From contig OW804096.1 of NCBI GenBank assembly GCA_942159475.1, positions 13,131,871 through 13,195,870 on the forward strand: a stretch of DNA of 64,000 bases, given 5' to 3'. Shown here one piece after another: positions 12,092 through 24,318 of this stretch. This DNA comes from Sthenelais limicola (lineage: Eukaryota; Annelida; Polychaeta; Phyllodocida; Sigalionidae). The first letter of the stretch is position 1, and every line of letters begins with the position of its first letter. Below the pieces are notes generated by a model. That model was not told the DNA's origin and did no database searches. It was given only the letters and a program-made list of their open reading frames with translations. The position numbers and the translations under genes are program-made.

Positions 12092-12540
12092 AATATACTG
12101 CCTATGGTCCTGGGTAAGACCATAAAGTACCTTTCTGTTTCTTTTATCTCTGTCTCTCTCTCCCTTCTTCTCTATCTCTATTTCCTGGGTATGATCATAA
12201 ACTGCCTCCCTCTTAGCCTGCATGGCACCTCTATCCCTCTCAGCTCTCCCGCCTATGATATAACCTTCAATGTGTTGATAAGGGCGTAAAGCAACCAATC
12301 TCACTCACTCACTCCCTCTCAGCTCTCCCGCCCTTGATATAACCTTCAATGTGTTGATAAGGGCATAAAGCAACCAATCTCACTCACTCCCTCTCAGCTC
12401 TCCCGCCCTTGATATAACCTTCGATGTGTTGATAAGGGCGTAAAGCAACCAATCTCACTCACTCCCTCTCAGCTCTCCCGCCCTTGATATAACCTTCAAT
12501 GTGTTGATAAGGGCGTAAAGCAACCAATCTCACTCACCTA
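12092..12540 (+). repeat. Repeat C with a ~75-bp tandem expansion
   Basis: The dispersed repeat C (from 'ggtcctgggtaagaccataa' through 'gggtatgatcataaactgcc') ends in four copies of a unit containing 'cagctctcccgcccttgata' and 'gtgttgataagggcgtaaag'. The copies start at about 12241, 12320, 12395 and 12470, so the period is 79, 75 and 75. A single-unit copy lies in reverse at 51.5 kb. The 'gagtgagtgag' edge recalls abundant molluscan repeats, but only loosely. Confidence 0.8.
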
Positions 12541-12555
12541 GCCTATATTGTACTA

Positions 12556-12705
12556 CAGTCCCAAGGGTGGTCTCAATAGAGAGGTTCCACTGTAACACAA
12601 GGGTGGTCTTAATAGAGAGGTTCCACTGTAACACAAGGGTGGTATCAATAGAGAGGTTCCACTGTAACACAAGGGTGGTATCAATAGAGAGGTTCCACTG
12701 TATTT
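12556..12705 (+). repeat. 36-bp tandem repeat, four copies
   Basis: The unit 'aagggtggtctcaatagaga' + 'ggttccactgtaacac' repeats at 12563, 12599, 12635 and 12671. As 36 is divisible by three, reading frames stay open on both strands and give false repeat-protein ORFs. A related 'agtggaacctc' motif is at 14.79 kb. Confidence 0.92.
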
Positions 12706-13354
12706 CCAACGATATCTTTGCTCACGTAACATGTATGTCACCTGACATAACGTATAGCTAGGCATTTCCGCAGACCTACACGACTGCAAAATCCGCGAAA
12801 TTAATTCCAAATCACGGAATTAATGTTCGCTAAGATAATACTCACCCAAACCACAATGGCCAAATACAGGAAAATGATTATGAATTGACGAATTTGTATG
12901 TACACGAAAATAAACATGTTCGCAAAAACCGCGAAATATAATGGCTCGAAAATTTCGGGCTATAAAACAAAACTCACATAATTCCATGCAAATTGTGATA
13001 CAAAAAAGGCGTACATGCAATCTCCCCTATTGTACACATTTTTTGATTCCAACTCGCATTGTTCCATCGCTTGACCTTTCTGATATAGATATCAAATCTG
13101 ATCGATGGGAATAAAAGAGAGGACAAAATGGTGGATTTACAAAACAATTAACCCCTATGACTGGCCAATATGTTAATTAATTAATAATTGATTTCTGTCT
13201 GCCATGGTGCACGCGCATCCAGACTTGATTAATGTTTGAAATTTGTATTGATTTTAAAGCGTGACATTTTCATTGCAGGACATTTGTATTTATGTCCGAT
13301 GTTAATCGGGATTTGATATGGGCTGTGGAAAACGTGGACTTTGTGATAATTCAA
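12706..13354. other. No gene seen
   Basis: Contains several 'cgcgaaat / gcgaaaat' short words but no supported ORF or mobile-element ends. Confidence 0.5.
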
Positions 13355-13870
13355 TGGGTCTGGGCCTCGGAAAATGTACAATAGGGGAGTTGCATAGCCG
13401 CCATTTTGAATCTTGATTCGCATGGAATTATGGGACTAATGGTACAGTCTAAAATCTAAAGAAAACATGCCATGTTCAGCATGGAATATTACTGGTCCTC
13501 TAACGTCAATATCCATGTATTTTACATGTTTCCATAACAGAAGACTTCTTCTTTCCCATCATGCATTTGGTTTCCATTGATCATTTATAAAAGCTATGAT
13601 ATTGGTGAAAACATTTTTGCAATTTTTTATAAAAAATTTGCCATGTATTTGTATGTCAGACTTGAACTGAAACCGTCCCAGCATGCACTATGACAGACAT
13701 GCGCAGTTAGACATGCAACTCCCCTATTCGCCCTCACTAAAACGCTCAACTAATCTGAATTTGGGAATTTGTTTAAATGTACAGTTCAACATAACCAAGT
13801 TTACGCATTGTTTGAATTAGCGCGATACCAACTACATTCATATTATTCATGTTCTGATTTAATATTTCCA
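13355..13870 (-). mobile_element. MITE-A copy split by element B
   Basis: The first ~27 bp of a MITE-A ('gggtctgggcctcggaaaat', then TGTACAAT) stops at 13380-13382. The same element resumes at about 13728 with 'tcgccctcactaaaacgctc' and runs, diverged, to about 13870. Element B occupies the gap exactly, so B inserted into an older A copy. Confidence 0.8.
13381..13727 (+). mobile_element. Inverted-repeat element B
   Basis: Perfect 15-bp termini ATAGGGGAGTTGCAT and ATGCAACTCCCCTAT bound a ~347-bp non-coding unit. It contains 'gccgccattttgaatcttga' and 'tcatgcatttggtttccatt'. Copies also lie at 27.7, 49.2 (truncated, reverse) and 51.5 kb. Nested in MITE-A. Confidence 0.9.
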
Positions 13871-14939
13871 ATGAAATGAACATGCACTGCCTCTAGAATT
13901 CTATTCCAAACAACTTTGTTACATTTTAAAAGATTTCATTTGGATTTAAATCCAGTAACGTGTCCTTAAATCTAAATGCATTGATGGGAAATACTGTAAA
14001 ACAATGTAAAATGAAAATTATCTGGGAAATGTATATTGTATGCCCAGTAAGGGGTTTCTATTCAATTTTCATTTGACTACCTGCAAATATCATTGTGGGT
14101 TCAATAGAATTTATTTATAATAAATACTATTCAATGGAGCTCGAATGTGCCTTTATTTCTTACATAAACATGCTCATAAATGACAGTTGCATTTTGTACT
14201 CCAGGCTTCTTTTCTTTTAAGGGCATAATATATATTTTTTTTGATACATTTTATTGACAGAATTTTCACATGTTGATATATATATATATCTCATTCGTCG
14301 TGTAAATAGCCACTCACAAAAATAATTTGTTTATGTAAAAATACACAAAATATGTGGATAGCTATGAAAGTCATTTTAAAAACAACCCAGCCTTGCTCGC
14401 ATATCTAAAGACGCTTATAACCCAAGCCTTCCCGACCTCCCCATGGGCGTCTTGAAGGGCATTAACCTAGGCACAATACAAATGCGATGCAGCGGTGACC
14501 TCTCAAGGGACTTTCTGGAACTACGATTGGAGGAGCGCTATTTTGGTAGAAACCATTGCGCCATGATTGAATTAGATGTTTAATTAATTAATCTAAGTCT
14601 AGGGTTTCTAATGACAACAATTGTCATTTATTCGGAAACATTCTCATCAATTATACAGCTGATGATAATTGTTTACGAAACATCTTTTAGATAATTATAA
14701 TGGACATTATAATGGTGAACACTGGTTATGCATAGTAAGTAGTGTATGGAAATGGGAATCTTACTAGGGACCACAGTAAACCATGTATACAGTGGAACCT
14801 CACATAAAGACCACCTCATTATAGAGACCATCCCTCTATTAAGACCATTTTTAAGCCCTGTTTTGACACCATAGTTTCGTAAGTACATTATATTATTTCG
14901 TCATATCACGGCGAGAAGGGCAACACGCTAACGGGTATA
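13871..14939. other. No gene seen
   Basis: AT-rich; a short (TA)n near 14278-14290. A piece resembling the 36-bp tandem unit ('acagtggaacctcacataaa') at 14787-14850. No supported ORF. Confidence 0.5.
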
Positions 14940-15174
14940 TGAGTCAGATTTTCAGAAAATGCACAATTGGCAGCTGTACACATTTTGTAAATTCTGTTCA
15001 ATTTGGTTTAAAGATGATGAATACTGGGTATATCTGAGTATATTTGGTATCACCTTGATTTAAAGTATCTATTTTGCTTTGTTAAACTGCATTTTGAAGC
15101 TCATTTTGTCTTAAATGGGAGCTATTTGAGACGATTGGTGAAAGTGAATTGTACATTTTCTGACGATTTCACCC
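14940..15174 (+). mobile_element. MITE-A copy with mixed termini
   Basis: Starts 'gagtcagattttcagaaaat' and ends with the variant class 'ttctgacgatttcaccca'. Full length. Confidence 0.88.
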
Positions 15175-15275
15175 ACATACTCAAATATGTATACCTAGTA
15201 TTTTCAGCCTAATTTAGCCGAATTTATTTAATATGTAGGGCTGCCGATTGTACATTTTCTTCAAATCTGACCCAT
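15175..15275 (-). mobile_element. MITE-A fragment abutting the previous copy
   Basis: Only the last ~95 bp of a reverse copy is present ('atacctagtattttcagcct' to 'tcaaatctgaccca'). It starts right where the neighbouring copy ends. Confidence 0.75.
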
Positions 15276-15659
15276 TATAATTATACAGAATCCCTATCAC
15301 TAAACCTCTAACAGAAACAACTCAACGACTCAGATTTCAGCGATAACAACTTTTCATGAATATTGTTTCCCAGGTGATCTATCCACTCCAAACCAATTAT
15401 AAAATTTGTTGAGGATTACTAATCGGGCGAGATTAAATCCTGCATAAATAATGAGGTTGTAACGCATGTGGCCATTACATCGCCTTATCGCTGCCCACCC
15501 GTCGCCCGCCTATTCATCGCTGTGAGGGCGACACGTGTACTGTTTGGTGCTTGGTTGTTTGTCTGGGTGTGAGTGGAGTAATAGGGGAGTTGTGTATGGT
15601 GTGGTGGTTGTCGCTGGTAATAAGGGAGTTGCCTGGTTGTGTGTATAGTACACTCTCTA

Positions 15660-16225
15660 TATTTGCGATACTACCCCCCGCCCCCCCCCCACTTACTCCC
15701 CCTTCTATACCTCCATCTCTCTTTTTCCCACTCTCCCTCCCCTCTCTCTTCCATCTCCCCTTCTCTGTCCCTCTCTCTCCTTCCCCTCTATCCCTCGACT
15801 TCTCTCTGCCCGCTCTCTCTCCTCTCCCTCCCTTCCCCCTTCTTTTACCCTTTTCCCCCTCTCTGTCCTTCTCTCTCCCTCCCCTCTCTTCCTCCCCTTT
15901 CTCCCTCCCCTTCCTCCCTCCCATCGCTCCTCTCCCTCTCTCCTTGTTTTCTCCCTTCTCCCTTCTCTCCTCCTCTCTCTGTCCTTCTCTCTCCCTCCCC
16001 TCTCTCCTTCCCCTCGCTCCTCCTCTCCCTCCCCCTCTCTCCCTGCCCTCTCTCCCTCCCCTCTCTCCCTCCCCTCTCTCCCTCCCCTCTCCCTCCCACT
16101 CTCTCCCTCCCCTCTCTCCCTCCCCTCTCTCACTCCCCTCTCTCCCTCCCCTCTCTCCCTCCCCTCTCTCCCTCCCCCCTCTCCCTCCCCTCTCTCCCTC
16201 CCCCTCTCTCCCTCCCCTTTCTCCC
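15660..16225 (+). repeat. Long CT-rich (CCCTCTCTC)n array
   Basis: About 560 bp of pyrimidine-rich simple repeat, most regular from 16,010 to 16,220 where a CCCTCTCTCC-type unit recurs. It keeps frames open on both strands, so the 239- and 211-residue ORFs here are not genes. Confidence 0.95.
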
Positions 16226-16417
16226 GTTAACATTTATTTCGCGAGGCGGACATCCGCTAATCCACATTGACTGAGAGGTCTGGTGACCCTTCGACTATGC
16301 CTCGATATCTTCACAAAACCCCAGACCATAAGGTCTGGAATCACAATGGCGCCAGGTCAAATCCCCTATTATGACCCGGGAGGTTTTAGATATTTGGGAT
16401 GTATGAGGGGATTGGTG

Positions 16418-16651
16418 GTTGGAATCATCAGAAAATGTACAATTCGTCTTCCCCAATCCTCTCAAATAATCCAAATTTAATACATAAATCAGTTTCAAAA
16501 TACAGTTCAACCTAACCAAACAGATTGCTAGAATCAATGCAATGCTGAATATACTCGGACTTACCTAGTATTGACCAAATTCCAGCCTAGTTTAGCAGAA
16601 TTGACTAAATATGTAGAGCTGACAATTGTACATTTTCTGAAAATCTTACCC
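16418..16651 (-). mobile_element. MITE-A copy
   Basis: The left end is degraded ('ggttggaatcatcagaaaat'). The core is intact and the right end is 'gaaaatcttaccca'. Confidence 0.85.
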
Positions 16652-16987
16652 ATATATTGCTTGTGTGTCTCGTACAAACATCAAGGGGTCAAGCCAGTGA
16701 CCATGAATAATGTAACTACAGCTAGAAGATCATCAGTCGCTTCAATGTAAAATGTCCTGAAACTTGTATCAATTGCCATCTCCACCTTCCCTGTGGCTAC
16801 TGTTAATTCTTTAATTCAGGTTCTAACCAAATCAATAGTCCAGTGAATCGTGTAGGGAGAACCTCACCACCCGGCTCCACTTAAAGAACCAGAACAACAA
16901 CAACAACAAGTTTCAACTAAATGAATAAAAATAATATATTTCATTTGTTCCATAACATTGACAAAAAGGAATCTGCTTCTGGAATAT

Positions 16988-17204
16988 ATGGGCCAGAACT
17001 TTAGACAATGTACAATCGGCAGCTCTACACAATTATACTATTCTGCTAATTTAGGCTGACAATAATTAATACTGGATATATATTTGAGTATATTTGGTAT
17101 TGCCTTGAATCAAGAGACATGTTTGGTCCATGTTTCGCCTTAAATGTGGGTTATTTGAGAGGATTTATGAAGGCAAATTGTACATTTTCTGACAATCTGA
17201 CCCA
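16988..17204 (+). mobile_element. MITE-A copy
   Basis: Starts 'gggccagaactttagacaat' and ends 'gacaatctgaccca', with a small internal deletion. Confidence 0.85.
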
Positions 17205-17212
17205 TATAAACT

Positions 17213-17335
17213 AGGAAATGACTTTCTTGTGGGAATTCCTTCACTTGTAGAAAAAAAATATATCCTGCTGTAAAGGAATTCCACCACACAATTTCCCTTT
17301 CTTTAGCTTATACATTAGGCCCCAGGTCTTCAAGG
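17213..17335 (+). mobile_element. Fragment of element E
   Basis: The words 'attccttcacttgtagaaaa' and 'ttagcttatacattaggccc' match the interior of element E (53.9-54.05 kb). Directly follows a MITE-A copy. Confidence 0.55.
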
Positions 17336-17739
17336 ATATACCTATATATATGAATGGCTTTCCGGAGCCCACACCATAACCTATCATGACCCGGGGGACT
17401 TCGGTCTGAGATGGGATGCACTGGGGAATGGGGGATGGGGAATAACCCCCTCTTGTCTCTCACCCCCCACCCCCCACCCCCTTGTAACAACCCCTTATCT
17501 CTACGTGTAATTATTGCCCTGGAGACGCGGTCATGTTGACACACTATCACTGTCACCACCCTTCTTTATGACCCGGACCCAACCTCACACAGACACAGCC
17601 CGTCAACAGCAGATTACACAATAATCTCAAAATTATTCAAAACTCCTCACAATTATTCCTTCCAAGCATAATCCAAAGCGGAGGCCATCTCTATATGACT
17701 CACAAAACGCCCTTGACTCCTATCTTTCCGGTTCCTGTT

Positions 17740-17885
17740 GTCGTCTGCGCATGCTCATACAATTACAACAGGAGAGAGCGTCTAGAAGAGGGCGGGAGAG
17801 AGTCTCGCGCGAAAGCTCGTGACAACGCGAGATGTGCGTGAAAGACCCGTATGTTGCGGCCCGATAGGGGAAATGTACGTGACTA
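17740..17885. promoter_or_regulatory. CpG-rich block with NRF1-like and E2F-like motifs
   Basis: A locally CpG-dense island in AT-rich DNA. It contains TGCGCATGC (NRF1-like), GGGCGGGA and TCTCGCGCGAAAG (E2F-like palindrome at 17803-17815). These motifs typify metazoan CpG promoters, but no exon can be attached to it, so promoter function is inferred only. Confidence 0.3.
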
Positions 17886-18659
17886 GGTGTCATCACAGAG
17901 CATGGATTCATTAATGCGACCTTCATTTATTCCTTGAATAAAGACCTTTTATTCAGCTATCACAAGAGTGATTTGCATTACTTCCATTAACCCGCAGAAT
18001 TAGTACATTCATGCCCGCCTGATTGCCATGGTTACGGTACAGAACCAAAAGTCGTCTGCTAGTTTCTCGACATGCTCAAATCCCACATGTGGTTAATCTT
18101 GCATGTAACGCCATGGCAACACTTTTAAGAAACCGTAACAATTCCAGATCAGTTCAGTTTTTTCATCTTGACCAGATTAATTTTAATCACATTGCGAGGG
18201 CTTTGTAGTGATTCCCGCTTCTTTTCTTTGTTTCCCGCCGTTTTCCATTAACTTCTGAGGTGTCGGCGGATAGGGGGAGCGGGGGTTGGTTCAAAAGCAG
18301 CGGAGGGAGGGTGTGGGAAGCGGTGTGGGGGAGCAGCCGACAACAAGAGAATCTCAAGCATTCCTTTGACCTCCCTCTTCATTGTGCTAATTTCCCATCT
18401 CGTTAGCTCAGAGGTCAAGGTCGACAAAGCGTTCCTGGGGGCGTCTGAAACCGCCATAACGGTGATCGGGCAGCGCGCCAGCAAGCAAACCACCAGCGCT
18501 ACCTTGTGATGGGGCCTGTCAATGGTCTCCAATCCTGGCATTCCTTTGGTTTCCATGGAAATCCCTTCTCAGACATGTGCCTTGACGCATGAGGGAATTC
18601 ATCATGAATTTGGACATGGGTTTATGTGGGATGGGAGAGATCTCTGCTGGAGGAAATGA

Positions 18660-19085
18660 GAAACCGGAGATATAGAGAAACAGGAAGGAACAATATATAT
18701 ATAGAGAGAAAGAGAGACAGAGAGAGATAGAGAAAGGTAGAGAGAGAGGGAGAGAGAGAGGGGGAGAGAGAGGGGGGAGATTGAGAGGAAGAGAGATAAC
18801 TCTAGGGAAAGAGAGAAGAGAGAGCGAGAGAGAAGGGGAGAGAGGAAGAGAGGGAGAGAGGGAGAGAGAAAGAGAGAGAGAGAGATAAAGGGAGAGGGAG
18901 AGAGAGGAAGAGAGATAACTCTTGGGAGAGAGAGAGCGAGAGATAGAAGAAGAGAGAGAGGGAGAGACAGAAGAAGAGAGAGGGAGATACAGAAGAAGAG
19001 ACAGAAGGAGAGAGGGAGAGAGAAGCAGAGAGAGGTGGCAGGGGGTCGGGAGAGAGGCAGAGAGAAGGACATCAGAGGAAAAACA
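18660..19085 (+). repeat. GA-rich simple sequence array
   Basis: About 420 bp of (GA)n, (GGGAGA)n and (GAAGAGAG)n. The 215- and 156-residue minus-strand ORFs over it are low-complexity translations rich in Ser and Leu. Confidence 0.95.
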
Positions 19086-19285
19086 CGAGGTTAACGGTAG
19101 AGAAAGTGAGAATAATAGATAAAAAGAGAGGCAACGAGCGAGACAGGTACTCAAAACACGGCCCAAAACGTTTCTAAATGAAGTAAAACAAAGAAGAAGG
19201 ACACTGTGCTAGCTTGTGCTCAACAGGAATGCACAGCCACACAAACTAACCCGCACCTCTCCAGTCTGGCCACCCAACACCACAG

Positions 19286-19523
19286 TGGGTCAGATTTTCA
19301 GAAAATTTACAATTGGCAGATCAACATATTTTGTAAATTCTGCTAAATTGGACCGAAAAATCATCAACATTAGGTATATATGAGTTTATTTGGTATTGGC
19401 TCGATTCAAGCAATCTGTTTGGTTATGTTTAACAGTATTTTGAACCTGATTTGTGACTTGAATTTGAGTTATTTGAGAGAATCGGTGAAGGTGAATTGTA
19501 CATTTTCTGACAATCTGACCCAC
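19286..19523 (+). mobile_element. MITE-A copy
   Basis: Starts 'gggtcagattttcagaaaat' and ends 'gacaatctgaccca'. Full length. Confidence 0.9.
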
Positions 19524-19819
19524 GTACAGTGCCCTCAGGTATAAAGATCCATCCAAGCAAGATCACATTAGTAGAATGACCTTTGGTCAAGCCTAGTTAT
19601 ACTCAGCCATAATTAGAGAGCCCTAATGCGATGTAGCGGCCAGCTTGACCTGCGCTGGTCACTATAGACGCTGGCAGGAGATGTAATTGGTAGCGGGGGT
19701 GAGCTAGACAAAGGATGACTCTAATTAACATAGTTCTACATGACAGGGTCTGGATGCAGTGTTATTATGAGGTGCGACCTGCTGGCATGCCATGCATTGA
19801 GGTCACCTCGCCTGGAAAT

Positions 19820-20208
19820 GTGATGTGTTAAAGTAAAATGAGTCGCAATATGGATATTTTTCAATGTGTTTTTTTCACAAGTTCTCTTTATTGAAATGTT
19901 CTGATTTTTAAAGGGGTCAGTACTTATAGTCCGATGAATCTATGTAACAAATTTCGGGACATTGTATCAGATATATCTCTGCGTTTTGACAAGTTTTGTA
20001 TGAAGTATATTTAGTGACTTATTGGTAATTACCCATCCTGAAACATTGCAAAATTTTTGTTTAAAAATTAAAATATAGAAATACTTATTAGGTGTCCTAA
20101 TATTTATCATCATTGGAATCAGCTTGATCTCCTCTTTTCAAATATATATGATGATATCTCAAAGTCCATATTTTGCGACTTATGATTCATTTTTCTAAAA
20201 CGGATCAC
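19820..20208 (+). mobile_element. Inverted-repeat element D, diverged copy
   Basis: The left end 'gtgatgtgttaaagtaaaat' and the right end 'tttctaaaacggatcac' are imperfect versions of the D termini. The interior shows the family words 'accaaatttc'-like and 'cttgatctcctcttttcaaa'. Confidence 0.8.
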
Positions 20209-20209
20209 A

Positions 20210-20265
20210 AATGGACAATTGGTAGCTCTAGATATTCAGTAAACTCTGGTAAATTAGGCGGACAA
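20210..20265 (+). mobile_element. MITE-A fragment
   Basis: 'acaattggtagctctagata' plus 'ctctggtaaattaggc' matches the left inner part of MITE-A only. Confidence 0.55.
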
Positions 20266-20727
20266 CATTGTATTATTATCATTGAACATTTTTAGCGGGC
20301 AAGCAATTAGCATATTATATAATAGACCATGATGCATATTGAAAAACATATTCGTGACCTTGTAGAGTCATTTGCTTTTTTGGACCTAAAGAGTCTAAAC
20401 AACGTGTGATTATTGCTAATAAATTGTCTTACTAACAATGGTATATATGTGTGAGAGCACGGCGCTGGTGTAGGGGTATTTTAAGAAAACGTCTGTATCG
20501 TGTGTGTACTTGTAACATTTTCCAGCAAATGTAATGTGTCAGTTGTCGCTTTTTAATATCATGTTATATTTCTGTATCTCTATTATCTATCTCTTACTCG
20601 AAACTTTTATCAAATCATCTTAAAATCAGGCTATACTGAGAACATTCGGGCTTTATGTATGGCAATGTATTAGATCCTGAATGAAAAATTTCCAAATCAA
20701 ATCATATCATAAATAATAGTGTTATGT

Positions 20728-20866
20728 GTCACAGAAAAAGAGTCATATATAAGTCGAAAAAAGAAATGGATTCTGAAAAGATGAGATTAAGTGGATTGTA
20801 ACGATGTGATCAATTAGGACATCTTAAAAGTATTTCTATATATTATGTTTGAGTCTTTTTATGTTA
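20728..20866 (+). mobile_element. Degraded piece of element D
   Basis: 'tgtgtcacagaaaaagagtc' and 'ttctatatattatgtttgag' resemble parts of D. No ends are recognisable. Confidence 0.45.
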
Positions 20867-20924
20867 AAAAAACTATTTGGAATTGGCAATCCATCGATAT
20901 AAAGATAAAATAACAATGAAAAAT

Positions 20925-21070
20925 ATGTTCAAAATACAGGTCAATATAGCCGGACAAATATTTCTATCAAGGCATTGCCAAACATGTTACTTGTCATTTT
21001 TCAGCTTAATTTGGTTGAATTTATTAATTTGTCGTGCTGCAGATTGTACATTTTCTGATGTCCTGACCCT
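20925..21070 (-). mobile_element. Degraded MITE-A copy
   Basis: 'ttcaaaatacaggtcaatat' and 'cagattgtacattttctgat' are recognisable; the left third is absent. Confidence 0.65.
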
Positions 21071-21311
21071 ATATGCAGTCACAAGCATAAGGACAAGTTT
21101 ATCCTTTTGGTTCGTGCCACGCAGGTGCACCAAACAGCCCTTTCGCTCTAATAAAACCAGCTCCCGCCAAACAAACACATACCGATTTTGTTATAAAAAA
21201 TAATATAATTTATGTAAGTTCAGAATGTAATGGTAGGCAACTAAAAATGCTAACATAATCCAACATTTTCTACTATTTCCTACAATTAGAATAAAATAAT
21301 TGAATTCTACT

Positions 21312-21512
21312 TGGGTCGGATTTTCAGAAAATGTACAATTCAACTTTGCCAATCATCTCAAATAACTCAAATTTCAGACGAAAGCAAAGTTCAAAATACA
21401 GTTCAACCTAACCAAACAGATTGCTAGAATCAATGCAATGCCGAATATTCTCGAATTTACCTTGTATTGACCAAATTGCAGCCTTATTTAACAGAATTTA
21501 CTAAATGTGTCT
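21312..21512 (-). mobile_element. MITE-A copy, right end truncated
   Basis: Starts 'gggtcggattttcagaaaat'. Homology stops after 'gaatttactaaatgtgt', so the right inverted repeat is lost. Confidence 0.85.
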
Positions 21513-22942
21513 TGAAATGAAACACTCCATGTACAGAAAATCACTGGCGTGAACATAATAACAACAGTAGCCATTGCCTTGCGCACTCAGACCGAGAGGG
21601 AAACAACGTGGTCTCTCGCGGTCTCTCGCCGCCGACGAGACAATGAAGGACATCTGTAGACCGCTTGCTGAACTACACCTGGGATTTGACTGGCCACGTG
21701 ATCGATGGCATCTTGGGATAGATCAATCGTACCCAATGACCCTTGAGGGGCGAGTGCTGACCCCTAGCGGGCCTTAATTCAAGTAAACATGCCTTGATCT
21801 TAGATGGAGACTTTGGCTGGATCATTGGATGGATGGAGGGACGGTTATATGGGGAGTCTATTGGAAATAAATTACATTATATGTCTTAGATCTTTTATTA
21901 GCAGGTATTGATTATTTATCAGTTATTTTAGTATGGATCGGGAAGAGGTTATGAAGGAGGAATTAGGCTGCATTGGGGCCTATATCTCAGCTTAAATAGG
22001 CTTAAATAATGTGTTTCAAAGCTGATCGATTGGTTGATTAGATATAATGTTTTATTCTGAAAACACATTATACCACAAGGACATTATGACCGTCGAATTA
22101 GTGGTACAAATATAATTTCTCTCTTATTGTCGTCTAAGATATGTTTAAAAAATAATATTTTGCATATAAAAGTACAGGTATATGAGCCATAAATTGCTCA
22201 TAATGAATTAAAATGTATGCACACAGAAAATAAAAAATGCAAATAAATAAGTGCCTAATTTGTAATAAAAAATAAATTTGTACATCATATGACACCAACT
22301 TGTTATGTAATCTCACCATACTGGGGCAGGTGAAAAACAATGTCTGAAATGTAGTTGAATTTGAAGTGGAATAGGCCGGGAGGGAATGGCCGCCGGTGAG
22401 CGATAATAAGTGAAGCCACTGCGGAAAGGAATGAAGCTGGTGTCCACAATATAAATCTTATAAACTTTTATTAAGTCCTGTAGCAAAAATAACTGCACAA
22501 AATCCTTCAAGACTTTGGTCAAATGTCTTTTACATGGGTGGGAACATAATGGAACAAAAGGTTTTTGTCTTTGATTGACGTTAGCTGAGAATTCTTTTTT
22601 TTTCAAACACTTTTTATTCAGGATCAAAGACATTATATCATATTACTTCGCTGATGCTATTCTCAGAATTGCCTGATATTACAATAAATTGTTTTTAATG
22701 CATACTTCGCTCAATGACATTACAGAAGTAGCGAGTTATATAAGATAGAGTCAAAGAGGGTCAGAAAATAAAGGAAAATATTAATTAATGACAACATTTA
22801 AGATAGGACATTCAAGTAACTGTCAGTTTGAGACAACTATGTAACAAGGAAACATTATTCAGTACTGCAGGTGAGGCCTAGGCAGTGAAATAAATCAAGA
22901 TTAAAATCACATCTAAAAACATAAGTATCGCGTTGTTTTCCC
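21513..22942. other. No gene seen; one small CpG-rich patch
   Basis: A GC-richer patch at 21,580-21,780 includes 'ggtctctcgcggtctctcgc' but no ORF I can support. The rest is AT-rich. A 106-residue minus-strand ORF at 22,313-22,633 has no recognisable domain. Confidence 0.45.
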
Positions 22943-23606
22943 CCAACGAGTTTAAAACACCAGAGATGGAACTCATAAGTCGGCAGAAAGATGTAACAAA
23001 TTTCCCCATCTTATCTTGAATCTGATGGCCCAGGCAGTCACCCCTTTCATCCGAGGTTGTTTGTAAGTTCTTAAAGGGCCTTCAGTCTCCCCTCTCATTT
23101 TCCGTTTTGGAGGTGCTAGTAAAGTTTCTTTCCCTATTGTTTAAATATTGCATAAATCTGATTTATAACTTAACAATCAGGTTCAGAACATCTATAGCTT
23201 GGGATCTGTACATCTCATTTAAAAATAATAAAATGAAAATGAGCAAGTATCATGAAGTAATTCATTTGTTGACTAATTTTCAGTCAGTTGTTTCCATTTA
23301 ATCATGTCTTCCAATTTGATTTGAAGCATATAAATATATTAATGTGTAGCCTGCTCATTTTCCCATCCATAGGTCTCATGATAATTCTTCAAATCAGATC
23401 AGAACAATGTTAAATGCAGTGATACTTCCATTTCTCTGTATAAATTAATGAGTTGAAATTTGCCAGAACATGTGGTTTTTATGGCCTTTTATGGCCCTTT
23501 CCCCGATTTTCTACCCCAGACCCCTTACTGTGCTTCACAGCAGGGTCAAACAAGCTCGGGTATAGCATCGGAGGTAGTTTCATCTCTGGTGTTTTAAACT
23601 CGTTGG
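22943..23606. mobile_element. Candidate element with 30-bp terminal inverted repeats
   Basis: The left arm 22943-22972 (ccaacgagtttaaaacacca + gagatggaac) pairs with the right arm 23577-23606 with one mismatch. The 664-bp unit between has no ORF of note. Arms this long and this clean across 0.6 kb are not expected by chance. Confidence 0.6.
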
Positions 23607-24318
23607 TTCCCCTTACAACAAACCGCTGGGCATTACATAGTAGAGTATCAGAAAAATTGATAGTAGCCATCAGTACTTGTCAAGACAAAAAACATCCGCC
23701 AAAAAAAGAGTGTGACTTTAATAGGATGAATATTTCAAGTCTCAAGATCTTTACATTCTTTAGATTAAAGCTCTAATACCATTCCCTCTCCATAATATAC
23801 ATGTAGAGCTAACAGATTGCTACCACATAACAACTTCCCCAACACTATCATCTACTGAAAGATTCACAAGACATTATACGCCATAAGGGACCACAACTCC
23901 CCCAGACCACAAGGACTGAGGAGGAAAAGATTGACTATGATGGGGAAATGAAGATGAACAACACTAGTGATTAGGGCCCATCTATCTTGGGCGCACAATC
24001 AATGAGGCGCAAATGTACATAGATGTACAATTGGATCATGGCAACCTTACTCCCAGTCATCTCTTCCCAATGAGGATCTTGGGATTTCGAAATGGCGAGC
24101 TATCCAGATGGTGTGTTGGAGTATCGGAGGTACTTGTGATAGAATTGTCCTGTTAAATTGACCATGGACGCCATCTTAAATGATGATGGTGATGATGTCG
24201 ATGCTGATGATGGTGGTATCGTTTCGCCATTGTTCACTCGAATATTTAAGGATGAAATATTAAAAGGTTCTTGATTGGTGCATGTATAATGGGCTTATGG
24301 AGCTTTGAAACAACTACT
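23607..24318. other. No gene seen
   Basis: Mixed sequence with a short (GATGAT)-rich patch near 24,180-24,215. No supported ORF. Confidence 0.5.

Noticed and set aside
15514..16274. Three long ORFs of 142-239 residues on both strands
   Set aside because: They are translations of a CCCTCTCTC-type simple repeat, with only a few amino acids and open frames on both strands.
18519..19166. 215- and 156-residue minus-strand ORFs
   Set aside because: Translations of a GA-rich simple repeat; composition almost only Ser, Leu, Pro.
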